64,000 nt of DNA from Pseudomonas bohemica (GCF_002934685.1 NZ_NKHL01000096.1:1-64000); one strand, 5' to 3'; shown: positions 1 to 8,626, counted from the stretch's first letter. A program made the numbers and translations. Notes: generated by a model from the sequence alone, not told the origin.

Positions 1-225
1 TTTGCTTCATCATCGAAAAGCTCGGCGATTGGTGTCCGGGGATTCTGCCAAATCAGGAAGTCTTTTTCAGATTTTCCTTAAATGATCGGATTTAAAAGGT
101 GATCAAGTTTGAAGCGAAGGATTAACACTCACATAGGTTTCATTCAACGACTCACTGGAAAAAGTGAATGCCAAGCTAGTGTGGTCTGCGCTAATAGTTC
201 GAGTTTATTCAACTAACCCTTTACG
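1..225. other. Left-edge non-coding stretch
   Basis: No gene could be supported here. The frames are broken by stops and no recognisable protein end was found. It probably holds the promoter region of the P450 gene that follows; no clear -10/-35 pair stands out. The local base composition looks more AT-rich than the core genes further right. Confidence 0.3.
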
Positions 226-294
226 GTGAATGGCGCAGCCGTGGAGATAATGTGGATAAAAACTTGCGTCTACCTGTTTGAGATGAAGAAACTC

Positions 295-1554
295 ATGAAT
301 ACAAAACAAGAAAACATCACCGCCATTTCCAGCGGAACATGTCCATTTGCCGAGCAAACCTTTCCCTTCCCTCGCGATGATCGTTGGCCAATGGATCCGC
401 CGGCGGAATATGCGCAGATGCGTGCACAAGAGCCGATCTCCAAGGTCAAGCTCTGGGACGGCAGCGATGCCTGGATCGTGACTCGCATGGAAGAGTTTCG
501 TGAGCTGATGACCAGCCCTCATTTCAGCGCAGACCCTAATACCGCTGGATTTCCCTTTATCTCGCCCTCTCGTGCGGCGCAGTCTCGGTCCTACCAAACG
601 TTCATTACCATGGACCCGCCAGATCACGGCACCTTCCGTCGTATGCTGACCAAGGAGTTTATGGTCAAGCGGATGCAGGCGATGCGTCCACAGGTGCAGG
701 CAGCGCTTAATAGACTTTTGGATGATATGGAGTGCGACGGCGCCCCAGCGGACTTCATCGAGAAGGTCGCACTACCTCTGCCTTCCCTGGTGATTTCGAT
801 CATGCTTGGGGTCCCTTATGAGGATCACTCGGTTTTACAGGAGTGGAGCAAAGACCGGCAAAACCTGAGCCTGGCACCAGAGGCGCTCACTGAGGCTGCG
901 CGCAACATGGAGGCGTACATCAGTAAATTGCTACATGAAAAAGAACTTGATCCGGGCGATGGTGAAGATCTGCTCAGCCGCATGGCGATCGACTGGGTGA
1001 ACCCTGGAAAGTTGTCGCATCAAGATGCGGTTCAGATGGGTGTATTGCTCTATCTGGCGGGTCACGAAACGACAGCAAACCTGATAGGTCTTGGGCTAGT
1101 GAGCCTACTGCAGCATCCGGAGCAGAAAGAAGCATTGATGGCTAACCCGTTGCTGGCCCGAGGTGCTGCGGAAGAAATGTTGCGATTCCATTCGATCACT
1201 CATATGAACTCCAATCGGGTGGCCACGCAGGATGTCGAAATTGGCGGTCATTTGATCCGCAAGGGTGAGGGCGTGTTGGCATTGCTGCATGCGGCAAACC
1301 ATGACCCGGAGGTGTTCACAAGTCCGGATGCCTTTGACATTCATCGGGAAACCAAGGATCAGGCGCATGTTGCCTTCTCGTTTGGTATCCACCAGTGCCT
1401 GGGGCAGCCGCTGGCAAGACTAGAACTGCATGTTGTGTTTGAGACTATTTTCCGTCGGTTCCCCACGCTGCAACTGGCGGTACCCTTCGAAGAACTCGAC
1501 TTCAAGCGTAACGTGTTCGTGTTCGGGCTCAATTCTTTGCCTGTGATCTGGTAA
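295..1554 (+). CDS. Cytochrome P450
   Basis: Soluble bacterial cytochrome P450 of about 419 residues, a haem mono-oxygenase that would need ferredoxin-type redox partners. Seen: the I-helix motif AGHETTAN near residue 255, the K-helix ExxR as EEMLR near 292, and the haem-ligand loop FSFGIHQCLG with the axial cysteine near 367; MDPPDHGTFRRML is the usual early P450 motif. No signal or anchor helix is present. An upstream in-frame start at 226 exists, but ATG 295 is preferred because a purine-rich GAGATGAAGAAA lies just before it and the extra residues are not P450-like. It is followed by an SDR and a flavin mono-oxygenase on the same strand, suggesting a shared oxidative pathway, but no ferredoxin or reductase gene is nearby. 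The substrate cannot be told. Confidence 0.93.
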   Translation: MNTKQENITAISSGTCPFAEQTFPFPRDDRWPMDPPAEYAQMRAQEPISKVKLWDGSDAWIVTRMEEFRELMTSPHFSADPNTAGFPFISPSRAAQSRSYQTFITMDPPDHGTFRRMLTKEFMVKRMQAMRPQVQAALNRLLDDMECDGAPADFIEKVALPLPSLVISIMLGVPYEDHSVLQEWSKDRQNLSLAPEALTEAARNMEAYISKLLHEKELDPGDGEDLLSRMAIDWVNPGKLSHQDAVQMGVLLYLAGHETTANLIGLGLVSLLQHPEQKEALMANPLLARGAAEEMLRFHSITHMNSNRVATQDVEIGGHLIRKGEGVLALLHAANHDPEVFTSPDAFDIHRETKDQAHVAFSFGIHQCLGQPLARLELHVVFETIFRRFPTLQLAVPFEELDFKRNVFVFGLNSLPVIW

Positions 1555-1748
1555 GCGACTGTGGCGCGAGCGCGTGGACAGGCGCGCTCATTTCAGGGAA
1601 GTCGAAAAGGGGTTCACGAGATGGCGTTCTATTGGCGGGAAAATCACAGATTGATCCTGAACATATTTGCCAATTTGGCGTTAGTAAGCGGCGGCAGGTT
1701 GGATACAAGTGACATGACATGTATTAACGCTAACCAAGTGGCACGCAG

Positions 1749-2504
1749 ATGAGTGGCCGATTGAAAGGCAAGGTGGCCCTGGTCACTGGAGGGGCCAGCG
1801 GGATTGGTCGGGCTACGGCCCTGCAGTTCGCCCAAGAGGGAGCAGCCGTAGTAGTCGCAGATGTAAATGCGACTGCAGGTGAGGTGCTGGTAAGTGAAAT
1901 TGTGCGTGGCGGCGGGCGAGCGTTATTCATTTCGGTGGATGTCTGCGACGTAGCATCGGTCAAATCGATGGTCAAAACTACTGTCGAGAGTTTTGGTGGT
2001 CTCGACTGCGCCTTCAACAATGCCGGGATTCCCGATGGTGCAAGTAGTCTTCTGACATCCACGCAGGACAACTGGGATCGGGTTATGGCGGTCAACCTAG
2101 AGGGCGTCTGGCACTGCATGCGCGCTGAGCTTGACCACATGCTCAGCGTGGGTAAAGGCGCGATCGTCAATAACTCTTCACGCTCGGGGCTGGTAGGTAT
2201 CCCCAGTGACGGTGTATATGGCGCGGCAAAACATGCAGTGATCGGCTTGACCAAGGCTGCTGCCGTGGAGTTCGCGTCTCGAGGCGTTCGGGTTAATGCG
2301 GTGTGTCCCGGCTTGGTCGAAACGGCGCTGACGCACACTCGCTTTGGCGATGGCCTACAAACTCGATCGGCGATCGCTAATCCGTTGGGTCGAATGGCTC
2401 AGCCGCAGGAAATTGCACAGGCGGTGGTATGGCTATGCTCTGATGCAGCTTCGTTCGTGGTGGGGGTTGCCTTGCCTGTGGATGGCGGCAGTACCGCACG
2501 TTAG
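1749..2504 (+). CDS. SDR family NAD(P)-dependent oxidoreductase
   Basis: Classical short-chain dehydrogenase of 251 residues that would oxidise or reduce an alcohol/carbonyl pair with NAD(P)(H). Seen: the cofactor motif TGGASGIG near residue 14, NNAG near 90, the serine region NNSSRSG, the YxxxK catalytic pair as YGAAK near 157, and the usual C-terminal PVDGGSTA. An acidic residue after the second strand (VVVADVN) suggests NAD(H) preference, which is an inference. The gene lies 194 nt after the P450 and 88 nt before a luciferase-like mono-oxygenase on the same strand, so it probably acts on the product or precursor of those oxygenases. Its ribosome site is weak. Confidence 0.92.
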   Translation: MSGRLKGKVALVTGGASGIGRATALQFAQEGAAVVVADVNATAGEVLVSEIVRGGGRALFISVDVCDVASVKSMVKTTVESFGGLDCAFNNAGIPDGASSLLTSTQDNWDRVMAVNLEGVWHCMRAELDHMLSVGKGAIVNNSSRSGLVGIPSDGVYGAAKHAVIGLTKAAAVEFASRGVRVNAVCPGLVETALTHTRFGDGLQTRSAIANPLGRMAQPQEIAQAVVWLCSDAASFVVGVALPVDGGSTAR

Positions 2505-2592
2505 GGCGGTGCGGTATTCCGTTTGTTGAAGCTGCTAATTGCAGGTACTCACCGGTGACACTGCTGAATTTCTCAAGACTTGAAGGATTGCC

Positions 2593-3594
2593 ATGACCAA
2601 CCACACCCCCCTTAACATTTTGGACCTCGTCCATGTCACGGAAGGCGGCACTGTCGACGACGCCCTGAGTTCCTCAATGGCCATTGCTCAACTCGCGGAC
2701 AGACTCGGCTATAGTCGAATCTGGTATGCCGAACACCACAACACCGCGTATCTGGGCGCGAGTTCGCCCGCGATGTTGATCTCCCGCGCCGCGTCCCTGA
2801 CTCAACGTATCCGAGTCGGCTCCGGGGGCGTCATGTTGCCTAATCACGCTCCCCTGCAGGTCGCAGAAGAGTTCGGCACGCTAGCGCACTTTTCCCCGGG
2901 CCGCATAGACCTGGGCCTTGGCCGAGCGCCCGGGACCGACGCATTAACGGCCCAGGTACTGAGTCGGTCCGGCGCCGATCCGCAATCATTCGCCCGCAAC
3001 GTCTACGACCTTACAGGTTGGTTCAGCGATACCGGCCTGGCACACAGTGATCCTATCGTCAGCGGAGTCTCCATTGGGACACACGTCCCGCTGTGGATAC
3101 TCGGTTCGAGCATCTCCGGTGCCTCAATTGCTGGCCGGCTTGGCTTGCCGTTTTGTATCGCATCGCATTTTGCACCTGACGAAGTCGACCGGGTACTGGA
3201 GATATACCGAAGCTCTTTCGATCCGAGGGCACCCACCGCGCAAATTTCCAAACCTTATGTCATGGCGGGGATCAACGTCATGGTTGCACCCACCGACGAA
3301 GAGGCCATGCGCCTGTGGACGACTTCGCAGCGCATGATCCTGGATGTGCGTACCGGTAACCGGCAAAAACTCCAGCCCCCGGTAGCGCCGGACGCCATGG
3401 GCACGACCGAGCAGCGAGCTTTCGCCGAGTCCTTTCTGCACATCAAGGCTGTCGGCTCACCCGCTACCGCATGCCAGGCGCTGGAACGCTTCACCGAGCG
3501 AACTCAGGCCGACGAATTGATCATCATGACCTATGCCCATGATCCTGCAGACAAGCTCCGTTCTATGGAGTTGCTCGCAGAACTTTGGTTCTAG
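2593..3594 (+). CDS. MsnO8-type LLM class flavin-dependent oxidoreductase
   Basis: Luciferase-like mono-oxygenase of 333 residues with the TIM-barrel pattern of the MsnO8 subfamily, enzymes that use reduced flavin supplied by a separate reductase. Seen: the early WYAEHHN motif, the GSGGVMLPNH strand-loop, FGTLAHFSPGRIDLGLGRAPG, and a C-terminal DELIIMTYAHDP segment typical of the family. ATG 2593 has a GAAGGA ribosome site seven bases upstream. It is the third oxidative enzyme in a row on this strand. MsnO8-type proteins are common in pseudomonads, often with unknown substrate, so its presence alone does not define the pathway. Confidence 0.92.
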   Translation: MTNHTPLNILDLVHVTEGGTVDDALSSSMAIAQLADRLGYSRIWYAEHHNTAYLGASSPAMLISRAASLTQRIRVGSGGVMLPNHAPLQVAEEFGTLAHFSPGRIDLGLGRAPGTDALTAQVLSRSGADPQSFARNVYDLTGWFSDTGLAHSDPIVSGVSIGTHVPLWILGSSISGASIAGRLGLPFCIASHFAPDEVDRVLEIYRSSFDPRAPTAQISKPYVMAGINVMVAPTDEEAMRLWTTSQRMILDVRTGNRQKLQPPVAPDAMGTTEQRAFAESFLHIKAVGSPATACQALERFTERTQADELIIMTYAHDPADKLRSMELLAELWF

Positions 3595-3844
3595 GCGGAG
3601 GAGCTTCTGAGAATCGTAATGCGTTTTTCACCGCAGACGGCTCAAAGCTTGGCGGGGCGCCATGCGTGAGGTCTAGCAGATAATCTGCCAGTGATTGCGT
3701 CAGAGCCTGCTGTGCCGCTGCCAGTTGCGCATCGGCAGTGGTGCTTGACGGCTCGTTCTGCAAGGCTGGCGCTGAACTGTCGGCGGGGCTGTTTGAATGA
3801 ACCACGGCGAATTCCACATATTGCTTGAGCCAGGTCACGGTCAT
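3563..3844 (-). CDS. Hypothetical small ORF, doubtful
   Basis: An open frame of about 93 codons from ATG 3844 that runs convergently into the last 30 nt of the LLM gene. The translation begins MTVTWLKQYVEF and is rich in Ala, Ser, Pro and Gln, with a helix-like stretch (AQLAAAQQALTQSLADYLL). No domain is recognised and there is no good ribosome site. It lies just downstream of a truncated integrase-like start on the same strand, so it may be a relic. It could equally be non-coding. Confidence 0.25.
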   Translation of the reverse strand: MTVTWLKQYVEFAVVHSNSPADSSAPALQNEPSSTTADAQLAAAQQALTQSLADYLLDLTHGAPPSFEPSAVKNALRFSEAPPPRTKVLRATP

Positions 3845-3923
3845 GCGGGCTGGGCTATTGTTCAACGCTTCTCGGTCGCGCTCGTGATCTGCACCGTTTC
3901 CTTGGCGGAATGCTCAGCATGCC

Positions 3924-4215
3924 TACCTTATTCAGGTTTCAGCTTACCCATATTCTTCTCCTTTCGCGTCCGGTGTCCCCCCACATGTCCCCCCATTTCA
4001 TCGTCGGATGAGGTCAAATGGCGTCGAACGCTATCGGACAGAGGAATGCGTAAAACTCCCATAATAGCTAGGCTGTCGGCAGGATTCTCGGATGGGATAG
4101 GATTATTTCGAGCAATTAAAAAGCCGGCTTGTGGCCGGCTTCTCGGTGACGGGTTTGGTTCGTTTTTGGCTAACCGTACCCGTCCGCAAAAGTGCGCGTT
4201 GCGAGGCATGCGCTT
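3924..4215 (-). pseudogene. Possible mobile-element relic (integrase start and leader)
   Basis: On the minus strand an AAGGAGAAGAAT ribosome site near 3960 precedes ATG and a seven-codon frame (MGKLKPE, then stop). Just upstream are two tandem GGGGGGACA blocks. From memory, this arrangement, with two GGGGGGACA repeats and then MGKL..., resembles the start of P4-type tyrosine integrases at attachment sites. No integrase body follows. The translation further upstream (RLAKNEPNPSPRSRPQAGF) resembles short leader peptides near phage repressors. I read this as the edge of a lost element; the resemblance is remembered, not searched. Confidence 0.3.
4108..4143 (-). terminator. Hairpin terminator on the minus strand
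   Basis: Inverted repeat AAGCCGGC / GCCGGCTT with a short loop; read on the minus strand it is followed by TTTTTAATT. It lies about 240 nt after the end of the S24 repressor gene and could end its transcript. Confidence 0.55.
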
Positions 4216-4381
4216 GTGAGGTAGACGAGGCAGGCCACGGGGGCTTTACCTGGTCGATCACCCAGCAGCGGGTAGCCGATGGGTGTTGAAACGAAGGCGT
4301 GCAGGATACGCACTCTCGCTCCGTCTGCCCAGTGTTGATGCGCTGCCTTTTGTCTTTGCATTTGTGCTTTCCGTTTGCAAA

Positions 4382-5107
4382 TCAGGGCAAGGTCGCGGGG
4401 TGGCGGCGGTTGTTGAGGGTCGACCACCAGAAGATCCAGCCGAGGATGTGGATGTGTTGTTGCTGGATCTGTTCGGCGCTGAAGATTTCGTCGGGGTATT
4501 CGCTGGCGTTGTGGCTGCGCAAGCGCAGGCCGCCGCCGGGGAGGCGGTAGAGGTATTTCACGCGCAGCATACCGTCGTGTTCGAGGGCATACATTTCGCC
4601 GTCGATGACGTTGGTGCGGCCGCGGTCTATGCCGATGAGTGATCCGTCCTGGATCTTGTCCGCCATGCTGTTGCCAATCATGGCGACGCAGATGGCGTTG
4701 TGTTGTTCGACGTCCATGGCTCCGAGGACGCGTCTTGCCAGGCGGACTTTGTGGTTGGGGGCTTCGCTGATGGCGGTCTGGCCATCTTCCTGGGTTTTGA
4801 GTTCGGTGTAGAAGGGCATTTCCAGTTCTTCGCGCACGCTGATGCGCTCCGCGCGTGGGTTTGAGCTGCCGTCCAGGCCGTGTTTGTCGCGACCTTCTCC
4901 TGGGTGCTTCGGCCCGTCGCCGGTGCGTAACCAGCGTACGTTGACGCTCAACAGTTCGGCGACTTCTTCCATGCGTGCCAAGGGTATGCCGCGTTTGAAC
5001 CAATTGTTCACGTGTTGCGGCGTTACCTTGCGGTTGGCGGCGAAGTCTGTTGCAGAGAGATGGCACTCTCGCAGAAGGACGCGTAGTCGATCACCTGATG
5101 TATTCAT
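4382..5107 (-). CDS. CI/PrtR-like repressor with XRE DNA-binding and S24 peptidase domains
   Basis: Repressor of 241 residues. The N-terminal helix-turn-helix spans roughly residues 5-60 (DRLRVLLRECHLS, TPQHVNNWFKRGIP). The C-terminal S24/LexA-like self-cleavage domain spans about 110-235, with the serine in GNSM near residue 151 and the lysine of the dyad in LRVKYL near 190. Proteins of this family shut off prophage or pyocin genes until RecA-driven self-cleavage. No canonical Ala-Gly scissile pair is obvious; AMGA/LGAMD-type sequence lies in the hinge. No lysis, tail or structural phage genes are beside it, so it is either a relic with an intact reading frame or it regulates genes elsewhere. 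Candidate operators lie just upstream. Confidence 0.85.
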   Translation of the reverse strand: MNTSGDRLRVLLRECHLSATDFAANRKVTPQHVNNWFKRGIPLARMEEVAELLSVNVRWLRTGDGPKHPGEGRDKHGLDGSSNPRAERISVREELEMPFYTELKTQEDGQTAISEAPNHKVRLARRVLGAMDVEQHNAICVAMIGNSMADKIQDGSLIGIDRGRTNVIDGEMYALEHDGMLRVKYLYRLPGGGLRLRSHNASEYPDEIFSAEQIQQQHIHILGWIFWWSTLNNRRHPATLP

Positions 5108-5133
5108 GCAGCGAAGTTTACGTGCGGTTCAAG

Positions 5134-5151
5134 TTCGTTTAAATGAACGAA
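5134..5151. promoter_or_regulatory. Candidate repressor operator
   Basis: Inverted repeat TTCGTT-TAAATG-AACGAA, 27 nt upstream of the repressor start, flanked by GTTCAA repeats. The position fits autorepression by the S24 protein. A related palindrome lies at 5371-5383. Confidence 0.45.
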
Positions 5152-5370
5152 GTGTTCAAATGAGTGGGGGATCAAACTTGCAGGTGATTGTAGGGATTAC
5201 AACTTTGACTGTTTCTGTAGGGCAATTCTTTGATTGTTTTATTTCGGATCAACGGTGGCTGCACGCTGGGTCTGAAGGCAATTTCCAATAACTGGCGCGA
5301 GGTAGAGCGTCTATCAAAGCGGTGTTTTGCGTTTATTGTTGTTCGAAAGGGCGCATGAGCTTATTGGGAT

Positions 5371-5383
5371 AAACGAATCGTTT
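5371..5383. promoter_or_regulatory. Second operator-like palindrome
   Basis: AAACGAATCGTTT shares the half-site TCGTTT/AAACGA with the palindrome next to the repressor gene, as expected for a second binding site controlling a now missing divergent gene. Confidence 0.3.
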
Positions 5384-5617
5384 GGGATCGTGCAGTTTTA
5401 AACATGTGCGATGGGAAATAGAGTGAAAAAAGCTGCGGAGAATGCGAGAGGGGTATTCTAAAAGATAGAGGAGGATGGTTTTGCGACTGCTGCGGAGCCC
5501 ATCGCGAATGATTTGCCTCCCAGTTCGGATAGCCGTTTGCCCTTCGGGTCTTCAACAATTCAGAAAGTCAGGCAGATGCAGAGGGTCAATGGGGTGCGGG
5601 GTCAGGCAAAGATAGAG

Positions 5618-5653
5618 CAGCCTCCAAGGCGACGCGCGCTTCGGAGGCCGCGA
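5618..5653 (-). terminator. Probable ppa terminator
   Basis: On the minus strand just past the ppa stop codon a stem GCCTCC-AAG / CTT-GGAGGC is seen with a GC-rich loop. The following T-tract is weak, so the call is tentative. Confidence 0.4.
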
Positions 5654-5659
5654 ATCGGA

Positions 5660-6187
5660 TTAGCCTTTGTAGGCAGCGACCGATTTGGTGATGGCTTCGC
5701 GAGCAGCGTCTGCACCGGCCCAACCTTCTATCTTCACCCATTTACCTTTTTCGAGGTCTTTATAGTTGGCAAAGAAGTGCTCGATCTGCTGGATCAGCAG
5801 CGGTGGCAGGTCGGTGTATTCTTTTACGTCGACGTACAGCTGGGACAGCTTGTCGTGTGGCACTGCGATGACTTTGGCATCGCCGCCGCCGTCGTCGGTC
5901 ATGTTCAGCACGCCGACTGGACGGGCGCGGATGACCGAGCCTGGAGCAACCGGGTAAGGCGTCACGACCAGCACGTCGAGGGGGTCGCCGTCGTCAGCCA
6001 GGGTGTTGGGGATGAAACCGTAGTTGGCCGGGTAGAACATCGGGGTGGCCATGAAACGGTCAACGAACAGGGCGTCGCTTTCTTTGTCGATTTCGTACTT
6101 GATCGGCGCGTGGTTGGCCGGAATCTCGATTGCGACGTAGATGTCATTCGGCAGGTCTTTACCGGCCGGAATCTTGCTGTAGCTCAT
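5660..6187 (-). CDS. ppa: Inorganic pyrophosphatase
   Basis: Family I soluble inorganic pyrophosphatase, 175 residues, the usual bacterial length. It hydrolyses the pyrophosphate released by biosynthesis to phosphate and so pulls polymerisation reactions forward; cytoplasmic, Mg-dependent. Seen: the conserved start [14 protein letters not shown], the substrate-site [12 protein letters not shown], and the acidic metal-binding cluster [10 protein letters not shown] near residues 65-74, followed by [18 protein letters not shown]. It is transcribed alone, away from the MtfA-like gene behind it. Confidence 0.97.
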   Translation of the reverse strand: MSYSKIPAGKDLPNDIYVAIEIPANHAPIKYEIDKESDALFVDRFMATPMFYPANYGFIPNTLADDGDPLDVLVVTPYPVAPGSVIRARPVGVLNMTDDGGGDAKVIAVPHDKLSQLYVDVKEYTDLPPLLIQQIEHFFANYKDLEKGKWVKIEGWAGADAAREAITKSVAAYKG

Positions 6188-6294
6188 TGGGCTTTGCCCC
6201 CTTGGTTGACCATTCAGAATCTGGCGTCCAACGCCAAAAAGTGGCCCGGATTATAGGCATATTCGAGAAGCGTTGCCATGCGTGGGCTCGTCTT

Positions 6295-7113
6295 CTAAAC
6301 ATCGTGTTGAGCCTGATAGACCGGGTTGTGCGCTTGAAGTGCCGTCAGCCGGGCGAGCGGATCCTGTCGATAGAAGGCTTTGAGTTGTGCGTAGACCTGC
6401 GGATACGCCTCGACCAGCAAATCAGGGGCGCTGAAGAAGTATTCGCTGGTGACGGCAAAAAACTCGGCGGGGTTCTCCGCGGCGTACGGATCGATCGCGG
6501 TTTGGGCGTCGGGATCGGCGTCCAGCTGGCGATTCAGATCATCGAAGGCGCCTTGCATGGCGCTGGCCCATTCGGCAATGCGCATGTCGTTGTGCAGCGG
6601 TGGGTGGCCGTTGGCGTCGCCGTTGAGCATGTCGAGCTTGTGCGCCAATTCGTGGATCACCAGGTTGTAGGCTTCCCAGCCGCCGCTGGATAGCACGCCC
6701 GGCCACGCCAGAATGACCGGGCCTTGCGACCAGGCTTCACCGCTGTGCTCGCCGTCCCATTCGTGTTCGATGCCGCTGGCATCGCGGTGTTTTTGCGGGC
6801 TGATGAAGTCGTCGCCGTAGAGGATGATTTCGTGAAAGCCCGAATACCAGTTCAGATCGCCCAAGGCCAGTAACGGTAATTGCGCCTGGGCAGCGAGGAA
6901 CAGGCGCGACTCGTCGTCCAGCTCAACGCCTTCCAGTGCGGTGAGGTGTTTGCCATGCAGGAACAGTACGCAGCTGTCGAGTAGGTAGCGATCCTCTTCA
7001 TCCGTCAGGCCATCGAGAATCGGCAAGCGCTGGCGCACCCGATCCCAAAGCTCAGGATCGACCGGGTTGCGCGCCAGCGTGCGACGTTTCAGCCAGCCGC
7101 CGAGTGACCACAT
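6295..7113 (-). CDS. MtfA-like zinc-dependent peptidase (M90 family)
   Basis: Protein of 272 residues with the gluzincin motif HELAHKLDML near residue 155 and a downstream ENPAEFFAVTSEYFF segment whose glutamates complete the zinc site. E. coli MtfA of this family binds the Mlc repressor and has aminopeptidase activity; whether it does so in Pseudomonas is not established. No signal peptide is seen, so it should be cytoplasmic. It starts 3 nt after the stop of the DedA gene and is probably its operon partner. Confidence 0.9.
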   Translation of the reverse strand: MWSLGGWLKRRTLARNPVDPELWDRVRQRLPILDGLTDEEDRYLLDSCVLFLHGKHLTALEGVELDDESRLFLAAQAQLPLLALGDLNWYSGFHEIILYGDDFISPQKHRDASGIEHEWDGEHSGEAWSQGPVILAWPGVLSSGGWEAYNLVIHELAHKLDMLNGDANGHPPLHNDMRIAEWASAMQGAFDDLNRQLDADPDAQTAIDPYAAENPAEFFAVTSEYFFSAPDLLVEAYPQVYAQLKAFYRQDPLARLTALQAHNPVYQAQHDV

Positions 7114-7116
7114 GAT

Positions 7117-7773
7117 TCAGCGCGCTGTGGCCGAACGGCCCATGCGGCTGCGGACCAGGCCGATGATCATCGGCAGCAGCGAAAGCAGGATGATCGCCAG
7201 CACCAGCAACGTGAGGTTCTTCTTGATGAACGGGATGTTGCCGAAGAAGTAACCGAGGGTGACCAGACCGCCGACCCACAGGATCGAACCCAGCACGCTG
7301 AACCCCAGGAAGCGCAGGTAATGCATCTTGCCGAGCCCTGCAACAAAGGGCGCGAAGGTGCGGATGATCGGCAGAAAGCGCGCCAGGGTCACGGTTTTGC
7401 CGCCGTGGTGCTCGTAGAATTCGTGGGTTTTGGTCAGGTAATCGCGGCGGAAGATCTTCGAATCCGGGTTCTTGAACAGCCTGTCGCCCAGAGTGCGACC
7501 GATTACGTAGTTGGTGCTGTCGCCCAGAATCGCAGCGGCCATCAACAGGCAGGCCAGCAGCACTGGATCCATGCCGCCGCCAGCCGCGACGGCGCCTGCG
7601 ATGAACAGCAGGGAATCACCCGGCAGGAAGGGTGTGACGACCAGACCCGTCTCACAGAAGATCACCAGGAACAGGATCGCGTAGACCCAGGTGCCATAAT
7701 TGGTCACCAGCATGTCGAGGTAGACGTCGAGGTGAAGGATGAGGTCGAGCGGGTTGAAATCCATGTACGGCAC
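7117..7773 (-). CDS. DedA family membrane protein
   Basis: Integral membrane protein of 218 residues with four to five hydrophobic segments and the DedA signature FLPGDSLLFIAGAVAA near residue 50, plus GRTLGDRLF and the FARFLPIIRTFAPFVAG arginine motif. DedA proteins are thought to work in lipid carrier or phospholipid flipping and in membrane homeostasis. The gene directly precedes the M90 peptidase with a 3-nt gap. A second DedA domain occurs in the window, fused to a phosphatase (20105-21421). Confidence 0.93.
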   Translation of the reverse strand: MPYMDFNPLDLILHLDVYLDMLVTNYGTWVYAILFLVIFCETGLVVTPFLPGDSLLFIAGAVAAGGGMDPVLLACLLMAAAILGDSTNYVIGRTLGDRLFKNPDSKIFRRDYLTKTHEFYEHHGGKTVTLARFLPIIRTFAPFVAGLGKMHYLRFLGFSVLGSILWVGGLVTLGYFFGNIPFIKKNLTLLVLAIILLSLLPMIIGLVRSRMGRSATAR

Positions 7774-7915
7774 CTGATTGAAAGGCCCTGGCTGGGCTCG
7801 TGCGGGTCGATGATGACTGCTGATGTGGGCGCATTATAGAGGGAAGAAACGGGATGTTGCTGGGCGCGGTATCCAGATTGAAACATTTGGTAGTGATGGG
7901 ATGACAATACCGAAC

Positions 7916-7945
7916 CTGTGGGAGTGAGCAAGCTCACTCCCACAG
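7916..7945. repeat. REP palindrome, class B
   Basis: Near-perfect 30-bp palindrome (CTGTGGGAGTGAGC / GCTCACTCCCACAG) between the DedA promoter and the end of the GNAT gene. The same core recurs at 14956, 42008 and 46155. It may also serve as a terminator stem. Confidence 0.8.
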
Positions 7946-7973
7946 TAAGTTTTCAGCCACTGAAAGCAGCTGG

Positions 7974-8426
7974 TCAGTTAATCGGCAAAACGTAGTTCTT
8001 GAATTGCGTGTCCTCGCGAAACCCGATCGACTCATACACCTTTTGCGCGACTTCGTTGTTGGCGCTGGTCGATACGCGCATCCGCACGGCCTGGGTTTCC
8101 CTGGCCATTTTCCTGGCCTTCTGGATCAGGTGATCGGCGACCAGTTGGCGGCGGGCGTCTTCGGCGACATAGATGTCATTGAGAATCCACACGCGCTTGA
8201 GCGACAGTGAGGAATAGCTGGGGTACAGCTGACAGAAGCCCAGCAATTTGCCGTCATCATCGTCAGGCAGGGCGAGATAAATGACCGACTCTTCACGGCG
8301 CAGGCGTTTTTCCAGGAAGTCGCGGGACGAATCAGGGAAGGGATGTTCGCCGTAGAACTCGCGGTATTTGACGAACAGAGGGGTCAACAGGTCCAGGTGC
8401 TCCAGGGTGGCTTGGATGATCCGCAT
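7974..8426 (-). CDS. GNAT family N-acetyltransferase
   Basis: Protein of 150 residues with the GNAT fold pattern: an N-terminal LEHLDLLTPLF helix, the central strand-turn LNDIYVAEDARRQLVADHLI corresponding to the acetyl-CoA-binding motif A (the usual glycines are partly replaced, so the pyrophosphate loop is degenerate), and the late motif ANNEVAQKVYESIGF. The acceptor is unknown. It is flanked by a REP element on one side and the exaC terminator region on the other, so it looks like a single-gene unit. Confidence 0.88.
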   Translation of the reverse strand: MRIIQATLEHLDLLTPLFVKYREFYGEHPFPDSSRDFLEKRLRREESVIYLALPDDDDGKLLGFCQLYPSYSSLSLKRVWILNDIYVAEDARRQLVADHLIQKARKMARETQAVRMRVSTSANNEVAQKVYESIGFREDTQFKNYVLPIN

Positions 8427-8576
8427 GGTTGGGCCTCAGCTTCATTCGCAATTCATGAAAGGGGGAGGACGCGCCTGGCACGGGGACAGACGGTTTTGAC
8501 TGTGCCTAAGCGGTTTAGAAAGCGCAATCCAAAGTCGGGATTCGGTAGATAGGCGTTGCCATGAGGCGCCGTCCAT

Positions 8577-8610
8577 AAAGAAACGGCCTCTGAAGAGGCC
8601 GTTTCTTTTA
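8577..8610 (-). terminator. Terminator of the aldehyde dehydrogenase gene
   Basis: Hairpin AAACGGCCTC-TGAA-GAGGCCGTTT with T/A-rich flanks on both sides (AAAG before, CTTTT after), so it can act in both directions. It lies 17 nt past the aldehyde dehydrogenase stop codon. Confidence 0.85.
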
Positions 8611-8626
8611 GCAGGCAACCACCGGA

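Larger units (their letters stand above)
5152..5659. other. AT-rich spacer between repressor and ppa
   Basis: About 500 nt without a supportable gene. It is clearly richer in A/T than its surroundings and contains a second operator-like palindrome (AAACGA-A-TCGTTT, 5371-5383). This fits leftover mobile-element DNA. No promoter pair or RNA fold could be assigned with confidence. Confidence 0.35.

Noticed and set aside
4170..5066. 298-codon minus-strand frame overlapping the S24 repressor
   Set aside because: Arg/His/Pro-rich shadow of the repressor for most of its length; only the tail beyond 4382 may be a phage-like leader and is treated as a relic.
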